Shown: positions 1 to 8,605 of the stretch, piece after piece
Position numbering within the stretch: the stretch's first letter is position 1
Layout of the letters: each line of letters opens with the position of its first letter
Assembly: GCA_910588565.1 (NCBI GenBank)
Contig: CAJUPF010000060.1
Location: 1 to 19,396, forward strand
Origin: an uncultured Lachnospiraceae bacterium
GTDB lineage: Bacteria; Bacillota; Clostridia; Lachnospirales; Lachnospiraceae
Direction: 5' to 3'
Length of the DNA stretch: 19,396 bases
Notes under the pieces: model-generated
Seen by the model: the letters and a program-made list of their open reading frames with translations, nothing else
What the model was told of the DNA's origin: nothing
The model's database searches: none
Made by a program: the position numbers and the translations under genes

Positions 1-54
1 AACCCGTGTTACCGCCGTGAAAGGGCGATGTCTTAACCGCTTGACCATGGAGCC
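1..54 (-). tRNA. tRNA-Glu (UUC), 3' part cut off by the window edge
   Basis: Read on the minus strand, the sequence starts GGCTCCA (acceptor strand), then TG, a D arm closed by GTC/GAC, and an anticodon arm with loop CTTTCAC, giving anticodon TTC at 21-19. The variable loop and the first part of the T arm follow before the window ends. The 3' acceptor strand is not visible. Anticodon and overall sequence match bacterial tRNA-Glu. Confidence 0.95.
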
Positions 55-79
55 CTATTGCTGTATCAGCAACGTGTTA

Positions 80-108
80 ATAATACCATAGTTCCATTCT
101 GATTTCAA
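80..108 (-). promoter_or_regulatory. sigma-A type promoter of tRNA-Glu
   Basis: On the minus strand, -35 TTGAAA (108-103) is separated by exactly 17 nt from -10 TATTAT (85-80). The -10 is preceded by TGG, an extended -10. It lies 25 bp upstream of the tRNA 5' end, so the primary transcript would have a short leader of roughly 20 nt. Hexamers and spacing are read directly; activity is inferred. Confidence 0.8.
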
Positions 109-138
109 GTGTTTTTTGATCTTTTTTAAACTGCCGGT

Positions 139-249
139 AACAGTTCGTTGCATTTCACACCCACGCCAGTCACTCCGCTGACTGGCGTGGGCCAGATGAT
201 ACGAAATATTCGCCAAAACTGGCGTGAGTGTGAAATGTAACGAACAGTT
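139..249. repeat. 111-bp palindromic repeat element with two competing hairpins
   Basis: Two outer arms of 32 bases (139-170 and 218-249) are inverted copies of each other with four or five mismatches. Nested within, 160-172 and 179-191 form a perfect 13-bp stem with a 6-base loop. The right part of the left outer arm (160-170) is used in both stems, so the long and short hairpins exclude each other. It contains no ORF or transposase. The architecture resembles a REP- or MITE-like non-coding element between genes. Whether it is repeated elsewhere in the genome cannot be seen here. Confidence 0.75.
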
Positions 250-385
250 CAGCCTACCGCTTCACTGTTACGAAATCCGGCCTATTTAAAGTTTGTCTGC
301 GGCAAAGAGGACGGATTCCCGGCTGTTCTTCGCTACCTTCTGCTATCTGCACTGCCAGTGCGCAGAAGCATATTGAACTGCCACT
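250..385. other. gene-free structured segment of unknown role
   Basis: No credible coding frame is present. Several inverted repeats are visible: AATCCG/CGGATT at 274-279 and 312-317; CTTCTGC/GCAGAAG at 337-343 and 362-368, enclosing a perfect 5-bp hairpin (349-353 with 357-361, loop GCC). They could be formed by RNA of either strand. The segment may be part of the GH31 mRNA 3' region, an unannotated small RNA, or an extension of the neighbouring repeat element. I do not recognise an Rfam family. Confidence 0.4.
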
Positions 386-474
386 AAAACCAGCCACGGA
401 CAGAGAAGATGCATCTTTTACTTCGGGAGGAACATGCTTTTATGCTTCCTCTCTGTCTCTTGGCACGGTTTTTT
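386..474. terminator. long imperfect hairpin, probable terminator at the end of the operon
   Basis: Arms 393-414 and 442-464 pair over about 22 bp with a few mismatches. On the minus strand the stem is followed by a short T4 tract (389-386); on the plus strand it is followed by T6 (469-474). The position downstream of the GH31 stop codon suggests it ends the operon transcript, although the T tract is better on the other strand, where no gene lies upstream. A bidirectional terminator or RNA 3'-end stabiliser is a fair reading. Confidence 0.5.
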
Positions 475-493
475 CTATAACGACAAATGATCG

Positions 494-3400
494 TTATTTC
501 ACTGTAATCGTATGAGCAGCTGCATCATCACCGATTTTAACATAGCAAATATTAGAGTCGCTGTCCGCATAATATCCCTGTTCTGCCTGCTCCAATACTT
601 CCAAAGAGTCTTTTGCTTCCAAAGACGTGCCATCAAACTGTACATCCGATGCATCCGCCGCATTATGAAGCTGTAGCAGATAATTCCTCTGTGTTACCTG
701 ATCTGCGTAGCTTCCAGTTCTTTTTCCGATATCTAACTTTATTCCATCCGCCATAACTGTGCAGATATACTTCGTGGTTGCATACATGCCATTTTTATAC
801 TGCTGGCTCTCTCCGTCATCTTCATAATATACAAAAGAACTTTCACCTTCTGTCGTAAGCGGATATACATCCAGTGTAAGCTGATCGAACGGTTTTTCAC
901 CAATGTACTGCATCACTGGCATTTTGGGAATAATTGCGCCTTCTTTTACAAATACAGGCAGCTTGTCGATTGGAGCTGCATACGTTTTCGTTTCATTTCC
1001 ACTCTGAGATATAATTGTCCCATCACTGTAATCATACCAGCTTCCTTTTGGGAAATAAACCTGCTTCGTATTGGAATCCTCAACTACGGGAGCAACCAGA
1101 AAACTCGGTCCGCACATAAACTGGGTGTCCATATCAAATGTAGTCTTATCATCATAATACTCCATTACCATTGGTCTTGCCAGCGGTATTCCGGTGCCTT
1201 TATCCCCGTCTCCTTCCATACCTGTTCCAATCACGCTATCCGCTGTGCAGGAATACAGATATGGAATCAGCTCATAGCGCATATTAATCTGTGTTCTGGA
1301 AATATCCTCACAACCATAATTCCACGGTTCCTTGCCGATTTCCACATAAGCTTCATTGCCATGCCCATTATCATTGTTATTAGACCAGTTTGCATAATGG
1401 AACCGATGTACCGGAGCAAATGTCGCCAGCTCCACCCAGCGTTTATACATATCGTCGCTAAAGCTATTATAAAATCCACCGATATCAAATCCCCAGTAAG
1501 AAAATCCCGACATGGAAAGTCCCAGTCCCAGCCTCAACTGCTCTGACATTGCTTTCCAATCACTTTCGGTGTCTCCTGTCCAAGGAGATGCATACCGATG
1601 CGATCCGGTAAAGCCGGAGCGTGTCAGAAGGAATGGCCGCGTTTCTTCGTTTTGCGAGATTTTCTCATACATTGCCTGATTGTGTTTTAACGCATAGGCA
1701 TTGTGCAGTTCACTGATATCACCATATGACTTTCCTTCTTCATTATAAAATGCCCAGTTTGGCAAATATCTGGCGGGTTCATTCATATCCAGCCAAAATG
1801 CCTTTACGCCCTGCGTCAAAATCGGATCATGCAGACCGCCCCACCACTTTGATGCCTCGGGATTGAAAAAATCTGTTACGCCAGACATTCCGCTCACTGC
1901 CTGTCCATCAGCGCCGCCCCAAGGCCAGTTTGCCAGAGAAGTTTCGCCCTCAATATTATGGATAAAGAAATCATTTGCTTTTCCAACTTTATAATCCTCT
2001 TTTGATGTAGTAGCCGCAGATATATTAGGATCATCAATTAATCCAAATTTAAAGCCTTGGCTATCCAGTTTAGAAAGCATCGAATCCGGCGTCGGGAAAT
2101 TGTTTTTGTTCCACTCTGTAGGTGAACACTGATTTTGATACCATTCAATATCGGCAAACATCACATCACACGGAATCTGTTTTTCCCGATAGGTAGCCGC
2201 AACTTCTTCAATTTTCGCCTGCGTATAGCCATAATGACACTGCATATTTCCATATGCCCATTCCGGCGCAAAAAATGATTTTCCGACCAAATCCGTAAAA
2301 GATGTAGTCATCTCTTTCATATTCTCACCGCCGATAAAATAGTAACACAGTTCTCCGCCGGCTGCAGGGTTCATCGTGCCAAACGAACAGGTTCCGGCAT
2401 CCGAAGCGCCCATATCAAACTGAGTCCTGCTGCTGTTGTCAAAATACACAGCATATCCTTTTGAGCTGATAAAATGCGGATCACTAAGATACCAGCAGCC
2501 TTTGCCAAGTTCTGCCGCCATAGCGTCTGCCTGTCGGCCCAAAAAGTCCGTACTCCAAATTGTCAAATTTTCTCCTTTCCGGTTAAAATCTTCTGTTTTT
2601 TCACCCAGCCCCCAAAACTGCTCATCCGCAGCTATCTTGTTTCTGACAATCAATTCATTTTGATCATTCCATCCAAAACTTTCCGCCTGATTTTCACAGA
2701 GTACATTTCCGGCTTTATCCAGATATGTAATTGCAAACTGAGCCTTTGTAATCCTAACTGTTAGTTTTTCAGTTGAAAACTCATAATAAGCACCCTTATC
2801 CTCCACATTTAACGTCACTGGGTTGATATTTTCCTCTGTTACTGCAAAAGATTCATATCTGCGATAAAATTCTCCAGTAGGTTCACACCATACTTTGATA
2901 ATATTGTCATCGCATGCTTTCATCTGGACAGCGGCATTTTCGCATTGGAAGGTCAGTTCACTTGTTCCGCTCCCCTCAACGCCGCTGCAGCTTCCGATAT
3001 ACGTCCAGTCCGCCTCTTCTATCGTAATGTAGTCCACATTGGCTGCATTGGAGTTGCCGTCTTCCCGCTTCAGTTCAATTGTATTTGCTCCTTCCTTCAG
3101 TTCCACTGTACAATTACGGTTCCACCATGCGTCCCAACTTCCCAGAGCGGCAAGACCAAGCTGTTCTTGTTTGCTGCCGTTTACGTAGAGGTTAATCGTC
3201 GCCGCATCGCCGCTGCTGCCTACGCTGTAGCGGACAGACAGGGTATATCTGCCTGCTTTTTTTGCAGTTACGTTAAATTTTAGACCATTTCCCACATTTC
3301 CAAGCTCATCTACAAATCCTGTGCCGGAATATCCGGTATGATCCGTATTCCTTTTTGCATAGCCGATTTTCTCTGCATCTTCGGCTTCATAAATATCCTT

Positions 3401-3523
3401 TACTTTTACATGGTCAAACCGCACAGATGCCTGCAGGATGTTACTTGGCGGCAGAATGCCGAAAAGCATTGCCGCCGCAGTCAGGAATGCAGCTTTTTTA
3501 CTGTATTTTTGATATTTTTTCAT
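494..3523 (-). CDS. secreted CBM35-GH31 alpha-glucosidase or transglucosidase
   Basis: This 1009-residue exoenzyme has a signal peptide (about 1-32) and a CBM35/CBM6-type beta-sandwich at about 40-170, starting with the YEAEDA motif and ending VDYITIEE. A GH31 N-terminal domain and TIM barrel follow (about 205-800), then C-terminal beta-sandwich domains. GH31 signatures are clear: nucleophile D579 in FWLDMNEPA, acid/base D651 in SPWTGDTESDW, and YWGFDIGGF at 676-684. GH31 covers alpha-glucosidases, alpha-xylosidases and the CBM35-bearing 6-alpha-glucosyl- and 3-alpha-isomaltosyltransferases. Sequence alone does not settle the activity, but the neighbours favour an alpha-1,6-glucan oligosaccharide substrate. 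The start has AGGAGG 8 nt upstream and lies 17 nt after the stop of the preceding giant GH27-like gene, so it is the last gene of the operon. Unlike its two large neighbours it has no Ig-like repeats, LRR tail or sorting motif, so it is either released or held by its CBM. Confidence 0.9.
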   Translation of the reverse strand: MKKYQKYSKKAAFLTAAAMLFGILPPSNILQASVRFDHVKVKDIYEAEDAEKIGYAKRNTDHTGYSGTGFVDELGNVGNGLKFNVTAKKAGRYTLSVRYSVGSSGDAATINLYVNGSKQEQLGLAALGSWDAWWNRNCTVELKEGANTIELKREDGNSNAANVDYITIEEADWTYIGSCSGVEGSGTSELTFQCENAAVQMKACDDNIIKVWCEPTGEFYRRYESFAVTEENINPVTLNVEDKGAYYEFSTEKLTVRITKAQFAITYLDKAGNVLCENQAESFGWNDQNELIVRNKIAADEQFWGLGEKTEDFNRKGENLTIWSTDFLGRQADAMAAELGKGCWYLSDPHFISSKGYAVYFDNSSRTQFDMGASDAGTCSFGTMNPAAGGELCYYFIGGENMKEMTTSFTDLVGKSFFAPEWAYGNMQCHYGYTQAKIEEVAATYREKQIPCDVMFADIEWYQNQCSPTEWNKNNFPTPDSMLSKLDSQGFKFGLIDDPNISAATTSKEDYKVGKANDFFIHNIEGETSLANWPWGGADGQAVSGMSGVTDFFNPEASKWWGGLHDPILTQGVKAFWLDMNEPARYLPNWAFYNEEGKSYGDISELHNAYALKHNQAMYEKISQNEETRPFLLTRSGFTGSHRYASPWTGDTESDWKAMSEQLRLGLGLSMSGFSYWGFDIGGFYNSFSDDMYKRWVELATFAPVHRFHYANWSNNNDNGHGNEAYVEIGKEPWNYGCEDISRTQINMRYELIPYLYSCTADSVIGTGMEGDGDKGTGIPLARPMVMEYYDDKTTFDMDTQFMCGPSFLVAPVVEDSNTKQVYFPKGSWYDYSDGTIISQSGNETKTYAAPIDKLPVFVKEGAIIPKMPVMQYIGEKPFDQLTLDVYPLTTEGESSFVYYEDDGESQQYKNGMYATTKYICTVMADGIKLDIGKRTGSYADQVTQRNYLLQLHNAADASDVQFDGTSLEAKDSLEVLEQAEQGYYADSDSNICYVKIGDDAAAHTITVK

Positions 3524-3540
3524 TACAGTCTCCTCCTAAA

Positions 3541-6500
3541 CTACTTTACTTTTGCCAATTTACTCAGGCCCTTTCCCTTCAAAAGTTTCTTGTACGCCGC
3601 TCTCTTTTTCGCTGGTACTTTGACAATAAGCTTCTTTGCCGTTTTCCCAAACGCATTGTTTCCTACACGCTTTAATGCCGTACTTTGAATGGTTACCTTA
3701 GTCAATACTTTACAATTATAAAATGCTTTTACTCCGATCGTAGTCATTTTTTTGCTGTTTACAGTTACCTGTTTTACTTTTTTGCATCCGTTAAATGCAT
3801 GTTTTCCAATTGTAATAATATTTTTTCCAAGACTAGCAGATGTTGCCTTTGTGCAGTTTTTAAATGCAGAGGCTTCTACTGCTGTAACCCGATAACTCGT
3901 TCCATGCAGTTTAACTGTATTAGGAACTATAATCTTTTTGAGTTTCTTTTTCTTAGCCGCTGATTTTAAGCCGGCTGCTGATACTGTCTTTTTCGATGCG
4001 CTAATCACTTTGTACTTATACTCTCCTACCGTATATACATTACCATCGCGGACAGACGTATCTGCTTTTACAGTTACTGTAACCTGCGCTTTTAACCCTT
4101 TTGGATTTACAATTCCGCTTTTCGCCACAATAGTTCCGCTTAACGTATATGTTCCGGCCTTCTGTGCATCGTAAGAACCCGGATTCCATGTAATATCCAA
4201 TGTCTCAGTCGTTTTGTCCTCCATATCCGCTATTACGGTCTTTGGGAGTGTAAGCGCTTCAAACACTGTTCCAAATGCAACTTCCATTCCGGGTATGCTT
4301 CGGATACTGGCAATCACTTTCTTCTTCGGCGGATCCACTGTCTGCGTTTCGTCTTTTACAGTAACCGTCATTTTGGCTTTTAGGCCATCCGGATTTTCAA
4401 TTCCTTCTTTCAGTTCCAGATCCCCGGTTAAAGTATACGTTCCGGCCTCCTGCGCACTGTAGCCTGCAGCGTTCCATGTTACGTTTAGTGTTTCTTTTAC
4501 TCCTCCAGATAGCGTTACTTCCACGGTTTTTGGCAATGCAAGGGTTTCAAATGGCGTTCCTTTACCTATTTGAATTCCTTCCAGTTCCATTACTTCTATA
4601 ATATGTTTCTCCTCAGGCGGATTCGGAATGTCCGCTTCCTTTACAGTCACTGTGATCTGCGCTACAAGACTGTCCGAATTAACAATCCCTTCTTTTAATT
4701 CCAAGTCGCCCGTTAAGACATATGTTCCGGCTTTCTGCGCATCATAATTATCAGCATTCCATATCACATTTAATGTATCGCTCACTCCGCCAGTAAGCGT
4801 TACGTTTACCAGTTTGGGCAGTAAAAGTTCTGCGAATGCTGTTCCCTTTTCTACCTCGATTCCTTCCAGTTCTTTTACTGCAATAATTTCTGCTTCTTCA
4901 ATAGGTTCTGGAATATCTCCTTCTGATATCTTCACTGTAATCTGTGCTGTCAGATTATCCGGATTTATCATTCCCTCTTTTAATGCCAAGTCGCCGCTTA
5001 TCGTATACGCTCCAATTTCTTCAGCGTTATAATCTCCAACGTTCCATGTCACGTTTACTGTCTCGCTCGTTCCGTCTTCTAATGTTACTTCTATTGTCTT
5101 AGGCAGTAAAAGCTCTGCAAATGCTGTTCCTTTGACAGCCAAAATATCCGCCGGTTTGCCTACTCTGATAATCTTTACTTCAACAGGCGGTGACGGAATA
5201 TCCGCTTCTTTCACAGTAACTTTAATCCGTGCCACAAGACCGTCCGGATTTACAATGCCTTCTTTCAGTTCCAAATTACCGCTTAACGTATACGTTCCAG
5301 CCAGCTGCGCATCGTAATTTCCAGCGTTCCATGTCACATTCAAAGTTTCCTTTGTTCCGCCTTCTAGCGTCACTTCTGCCGTTTCAGGCAGCATAAGATC
5401 TGCAAACGCCGTACCATTGTCAACCCAAATTTCTGTTAGTTTGCTTACTTCGACAATCTTTTCTTCTGGGTCCGGTTCATTCTCATCCTTCTGCACCGTT
5501 ACAATGATCTGTGCGTTCAAGCCCTCCGGATTTACAATGCCTTTCTTTATCTTTAATGATCCATTTAACAGATATCGGCCAGCTTTCTGCGCATTGTAAC
5601 TGCCGTGTTCCCATACAACCTGTAATGTCTCACTTGTTCCATCTTCTAGAGTGACTCCCACCGTTTCTGGAAGAACAAGACTTTCAAACGCTACTCCCTT
5701 TTCCGTTTCAATACCTGTGATTTCTTCTACTTCGGTAATCTTTTTGCCTTCGACTGTAACCGCGATTTCAGCCGCTTTTGTATTGGAAATATTTTCTCCC
5801 AGCTCACCCAACTGCAATATTCCCGTCAGAATATAGGTTCCTGCAGTATCTAACCGGATATCTTCCTCGCTCCATGTAACCGTCACTTCCTGCGATATAT
5901 CTTCCCCTGTCAACCTAACTCCTGCTTTTGATGGAAGATTCAGCTCATCAAAGGAAGAACCGGCCGGTATGCGAATTCCTTCAAAGGACTGCACATGATC
6001 CACAGTGCGTATGGAATCTTCTTTATGCGGTGTAATGATCAGGCAGTCCATATTGATTGCTCCCGTTCCATGTTTATATTCTACTGTATTGTCGCCCGCA
6101 TTTAAGTGTACAGTTTCTAGTTGTATGCCGTCCCCGCCCTCTTGGGCTTTATATAAGGTTACAACACTCCAAGTATCCCATGCTTCTTGATATACCGTCG
6201 GAAATGTAAAATAGCCTAACTTTTGATTATTGACAAAAACATCTGCCGTCGCATCACCGCCGCCATTTGCATAACGGAAGTTTAGATCATAGTCCCCTTC
6301 TTCCTCTACAGAGAAATAAAATTTCAGCGTATCCATATTGGTCGCTGCATCACCATACCAATGTGGATGATCCAAACCATCAACAAAACGTTTATCGTAT
6401 GCAAGCTGATGATCCGTATTTATTTTTGCCCCGTTTCCAATCTCGGCGCCTTCTGCCTCGCACAATATATGCACTTTCTTCTCTGGTTCTGCTCCGGCAG

Positions 6501-8448
6501 ATCCGATCTCGATATAATCCAGATTAAATCCAACATCACTCATGCATTGAATATCCACTAGATTTTCTCCCGATACAAATTCCACATTCTCAACCGTTAC
6601 AGTCCCCCAGCTGTCCCAGCTTCCTGTAAACGGCAGTTCTGCTTCCCCAACTTTCTTTTCGTTTACATAAACGCCAGCAACCGGACGATTCTCTGCGCTT
6701 CCGTTACAGTAGCGGAGCTGGATATCCTGCGTACCGGAGGCATTTACTGCAAACAGTACATCTCCGCCACTTTTTTCCAACTTATCCGCAAATCCCCAGC
6801 CGGAAAAATTGCTGTGGTTCTTGTTGTTGTTTGCTCCGTCTCTTAAACTTGCAACTTCCGCTTCGTATCTTACCGTATCCGGCGTAATCTTTAAAATTCT
6901 GCAGTCACATGCGGCAAGATCAATCACATATGTATCCATTTTTCCAAGATCCTTATGCTGCCACAATTCCCTTACGCTGGCAGTTCCTACAATACCAAGC
7001 TCTTTCTTAAAGTCAACCGTCTGGTTTTTCACGCTGCGGTCACGGTTAAATAATCCTACAATCCATGATCCGTCTGGAAGCTGTCCGGCCCAGCGTTCGC
7101 TTTCTCCAAGTCCCATCGGTTTTGCCACAAATCCGGCTTTATTCAATGCTAAGATTTCTTCGTTCAGATAATATACGCTGTTATCCACGCCATCCGGCGC
7201 ATTTTCATTTAAGGTATCATACTGATCCGCAATGCAAATCGGAGAACCTGCCATTGCCGCCAGGGAAACCGCAGATCGTTTCTGTGCATCCGCCGTTACA
7301 ATTTCTTCCCCTGCAATCGGCCGTTCGCTGTTGTCCTCTAGTTTGATGACATCAAAGCGCGCCATCCGCAGAAAATCTCCGTCTAAGATCATCTGCCCGC
7401 GGCCGCCTACATCAGCCCAGCCGGTAAATGCGTCAAAGCTGTTTCCCCACTGCGCCCAGTCTTTTTGCCATTGCCCGCGGCGTCTCCCGCTGATATGGTT
7501 ATTCTGCCATCCCATCTCCGGACCGTTCTGGGGACTGTCCCATCCGCCGTTTGCAACGTCTTCGTTGACGCACATCATATGGCCGTATTTTAACTCCACT
7601 TCCGCATGGTTATACTGATTCGGCATCACAAGGCTTAGCATAACGCCGTTTTCATCACAAGCCTCACGCATCCACTCCAATGCCGTTTCATACCGTGCCG
7701 TTCCGTAAGCCGGCTTGCCATTTTGCCTATTGTCGCCGCCAATTCCGTTTTCATACCATCCCAGGAAATCCACCCGCAAAAATGTCGCTCCGGCATCTGC
7801 AAAGTGTTTTACATATCCTTTGATATATGCTTCTGCTCCTTCTTTGTCCGTATCCAGCCAATATAGCGCCGGTTCACCCTGTTTGCACCATTCCTTGCCG
7901 TCAAAGCCTTCTCCCTGCGGCACATCCTGCTCCTTGAAATTGCTGAAATGGCCATATGCATCATTTACAAGACTTCGCACCGGAATATCTGTACCCACGA
8001 TTTTTGCATCGGAATTGTATGCCGCTGCCGTTACCCAAAGTGGATCGTAATAAACGCCCAGCGTCATTCCACTTTCTTTTAGCTGCTCCGCCATTTCTTT
8101 CCATGTCTTGTCCCATGAATAATTATACTTAGTGACATAGCCATTCTCGTCGATCGTTTGAGCGCCTTCAATCCATCCGTCGGTAGACATCATGTCGTAT
8201 CCAGCTTTCACAAATCCCTGTGATGCCATCCAGTCCACATTTTTATCCCAGCGGTCTTCTTCCAGATAATGATCCTTCTCAAATGCACTCTCATACGCCA
8301 TCCAGTACAAAGGCCCCGTACTCACATCCGGCGCCTCAAGCGTTTCCACTGCCCCAGCATTTTCATCGGCTGCGGATGACTGCACTGCCGGAAGAGATCC
8401 AAAAACCATCAAAGCGCTTAAAACTGCTGCGATTACTCTTTTTTTCAT
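3541..8448 (-). CDS. giant secreted GH27-like glycosidase with two CBM35-like domains, seven Ig-like repeats and LRR tail (copy 2)
   Basis: Multimodular surface enzyme of 1635 residues: signal peptide 1-27 (AVQSSAA end), clan GH-D / GH27-like TIM barrel about 41-530, two CBM35/CBM6-like beta-sandwiches (about 530-655 and 660-812), seven Big_4-type Ig-like repeats (about 813-1466), and a BspA-type LRR_5 module with a Lys-rich tail (to 1635). In the barrel, D227 in FLRVDFLGW is the likely nucleophile. D297 in VNEDVANGGW is the likely acid/base, by spacing (70 residues) and GH27 strand order. GH27 includes alpha-galactosidases, beta-L-arabinopyranosidases and isomalto-dextranase; the last best fits the GH13/GH31 neighbours. 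The catalytic core appears identical at DNA level to the upstream gene. I chose the ATG at 8448 (AGGTGG 5 nt upstream, directly before the MKKR signal peptide) over an in-frame TTG at 8478. Family certainty is moderate and substrate is inferred. Confidence 0.75.
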   Translation of the reverse strand: MKKRVIAAVLSALMVFGSLPAVQSSAADENAGAVETLEAPDVSTGPLYWMAYESAFEKDHYLEEDRWDKNVDWMASQGFVKAGYDMMSTDGWIEGAQTIDENGYVTKYNYSWDKTWKEMAEQLKESGMTLGVYYDPLWVTAAAYNSDAKIVGTDIPVRSLVNDAYGHFSNFKEQDVPQGEGFDGKEWCKQGEPALYWLDTDKEGAEAYIKGYVKHFADAGATFLRVDFLGWYENGIGGDNRQNGKPAYGTARYETALEWMREACDENGVMLSLVMPNQYNHAEVELKYGHMMCVNEDVANGGWDSPQNGPEMGWQNNHISGRRRGQWQKDWAQWGNSFDAFTGWADVGGRGQMILDGDFLRMARFDVIKLEDNSERPIAGEEIVTADAQKRSAVSLAAMAGSPICIADQYDTLNENAPDGVDNSVYYLNEEILALNKAGFVAKPMGLGESERWAGQLPDGSWIVGLFNRDRSVKNQTVDFKKELGIVGTASVRELWQHKDLGKMDTYVIDLAACDCRILKITPDTVRYEAEVASLRDGANNNKNHSNFSGWGFADKLEKSGGDVLFAVNASGTQDIQLRYCNGSAENRPVAGVYVNEKKVGEAELPFTGSWDSWGTVTVENVEFVSGENLVDIQCMSDVGFNLDYIEIGSAGAEPEKKVHILCEAEGAEIGNGAKINTDHQLAYDKRFVDGLDHPHWYGDAATNMDTLKFYFSVEEEGDYDLNFRYANGGGDATADVFVNNQKLGYFTFPTVYQEAWDTWSVVTLYKAQEGGDGIQLETVHLNAGDNTVEYKHGTGAINMDCLIITPHKEDSIRTVDHVQSFEGIRIPAGSSFDELNLPSKAGVRLTGEDISQEVTVTWSEEDIRLDTAGTYILTGILQLGELGENISNTKAAEIAVTVEGKKITEVEEITGIETEKGVAFESLVLPETVGVTLEDGTSETLQVVWEHGSYNAQKAGRYLLNGSLKIKKGIVNPEGLNAQIIVTVQKDENEPDPEEKIVEVSKLTEIWVDNGTAFADLMLPETAEVTLEGGTKETLNVTWNAGNYDAQLAGTYTLSGNLELKEGIVNPDGLVARIKVTVKEADIPSPPVEVKIIRVGKPADILAVKGTAFAELLLPKTIEVTLEDGTSETVNVTWNVGDYNAEEIGAYTISGDLALKEGMINPDNLTAQITVKISEGDIPEPIEEAEIIAVKELEGIEVEKGTAFAELLLPKLVNVTLTGGVSDTLNVIWNADNYDAQKAGTYVLTGDLELKEGIVNSDSLVAQITVTVKEADIPNPPEEKHIIEVMELEGIQIGKGTPFETLALPKTVEVTLSGGVKETLNVTWNAAGYSAQEAGTYTLTGDLELKEGIENPDGLKAKMTVTVKDETQTVDPPKKKVIASIRSIPGMEVAFGTVFEALTLPKTVIADMEDKTTETLDITWNPGSYDAQKAGTYTLSGTIVAKSGIVNPKGLKAQVTVTVKADTSVRDGNVYTVGEYKYKVISASKKTVSAAGLKSAAKKKKLKKIIVPNTVKLHGTSYRVTAVEASAFKNCTKATSASLGKNIITIGKHAFNGCKKVKQVTVNSKKMTTIGVKAFYNCKVLTKVTIQSTALKRVGNNAFGKTAKKLIVKVPAKKRAAYKKLLKGKGLSKLAKVK
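4045..6009 (-). repeat. seven tandem Ig-like (Big_4) coding repeats
   Basis: Seven in-frame units of about 280-285 bp code for modules of about 94 residues. Each has a core like TWNAGNYDAQKAGTYTLSG followed by ELKEGIVNPDGL and AQITVTV. The first unit (next to the CBMs) is the most divergent; units 2-7 are much alike. Short Pro/Glu-rich linkers (such as KEADIPNPPEEK) separate some of them. They probably act as a stalk that holds the catalytic and binding domains away from the cell wall. Confidence 0.85.
6842..8253 (-). repeat. 1412-bp direct repeat, copy A (matches 11082-12493)
   Basis: Line-by-line comparison with the sequence 4240 bp to the right showed no difference between 6842 and 8253. 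The first differing bases are at 6841 and 8254. Similarity continues at high level to about 8330 and then stops. The block covers nearly all of the catalytic domain. I compared by eye; an alignment should confirm zero mismatches. Confidence 0.88.
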
Positions 8449-8453
8449 ATTTC

Positions 8454-8459
8454 CCACCT
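8454..8459 (-). promoter_or_regulatory. ribosome binding site that decides the start of the copy-2 giant gene
   Basis: AGGTGG on the minus strand, 5 nt before the ATG at 8448. The upstream in-frame TTG at 8478 lacks such a site and would add ten residues in front of a normal signal peptide. Confidence 0.75.
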
Positions 8460-8544
8460 GTACCCTTCTAATCTGCAAGTTTCAGTTACCTTCTCTTTGA
8501 TTATCCAAACATTTCACTGTATTTTATCTTCTCTTAGAAATATG

Positions 8545-8572
8545 CTCCGGCAGGATTATTATCCTGCCAGAG
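8545..8572 (-). promoter_or_regulatory. intergenic stem-loop between the two giant genes
   Basis: Perfect 8-bp stem GGCAGGAT/ATCCTGCC (8549-8556 and 8561-8568) with a 4-base loop, extended by CTC/GAG after one mismatch. It sits in the 157-nt gap between the two giant genes. On the minus strand it is followed by CATATTTCT, too poor in T for a strong terminator. It may be a processing or stability element or a weak attenuator. I see no convincing promoter in the gap. Confidence 0.55.
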
Positions 8573-8605
8573 GTTTCTATACCGCAGCTCCAAAGTCCGA
8601 CATCT

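Noticed and set aside
477..497. Perfect 7-bp hairpin at the stop codon of the GH31 gene as terminator
   Set aside because: The minus strand continues with AGAAAAAA, so there is no T tract.
4214..5836. Series of plus-strand ORFs of 60-82 codons at regular spacing
   Set aside because: They recur with the period of the Ig-like repeats and are antisense shadows of them, with no ribosome sites.
7065..8050. Plus-strand ORFs of 93-128 codons found unchanged at 11305-12290
   Set aside because: Their identity in both places follows from the duplicated catalytic block; they are antisense shadows, not conserved genes.
8449..8478. In-frame TTG start adding ten residues to the copy-2 giant
   Set aside because: AGGTGG and a normal signal peptide both point to the ATG at 8448.
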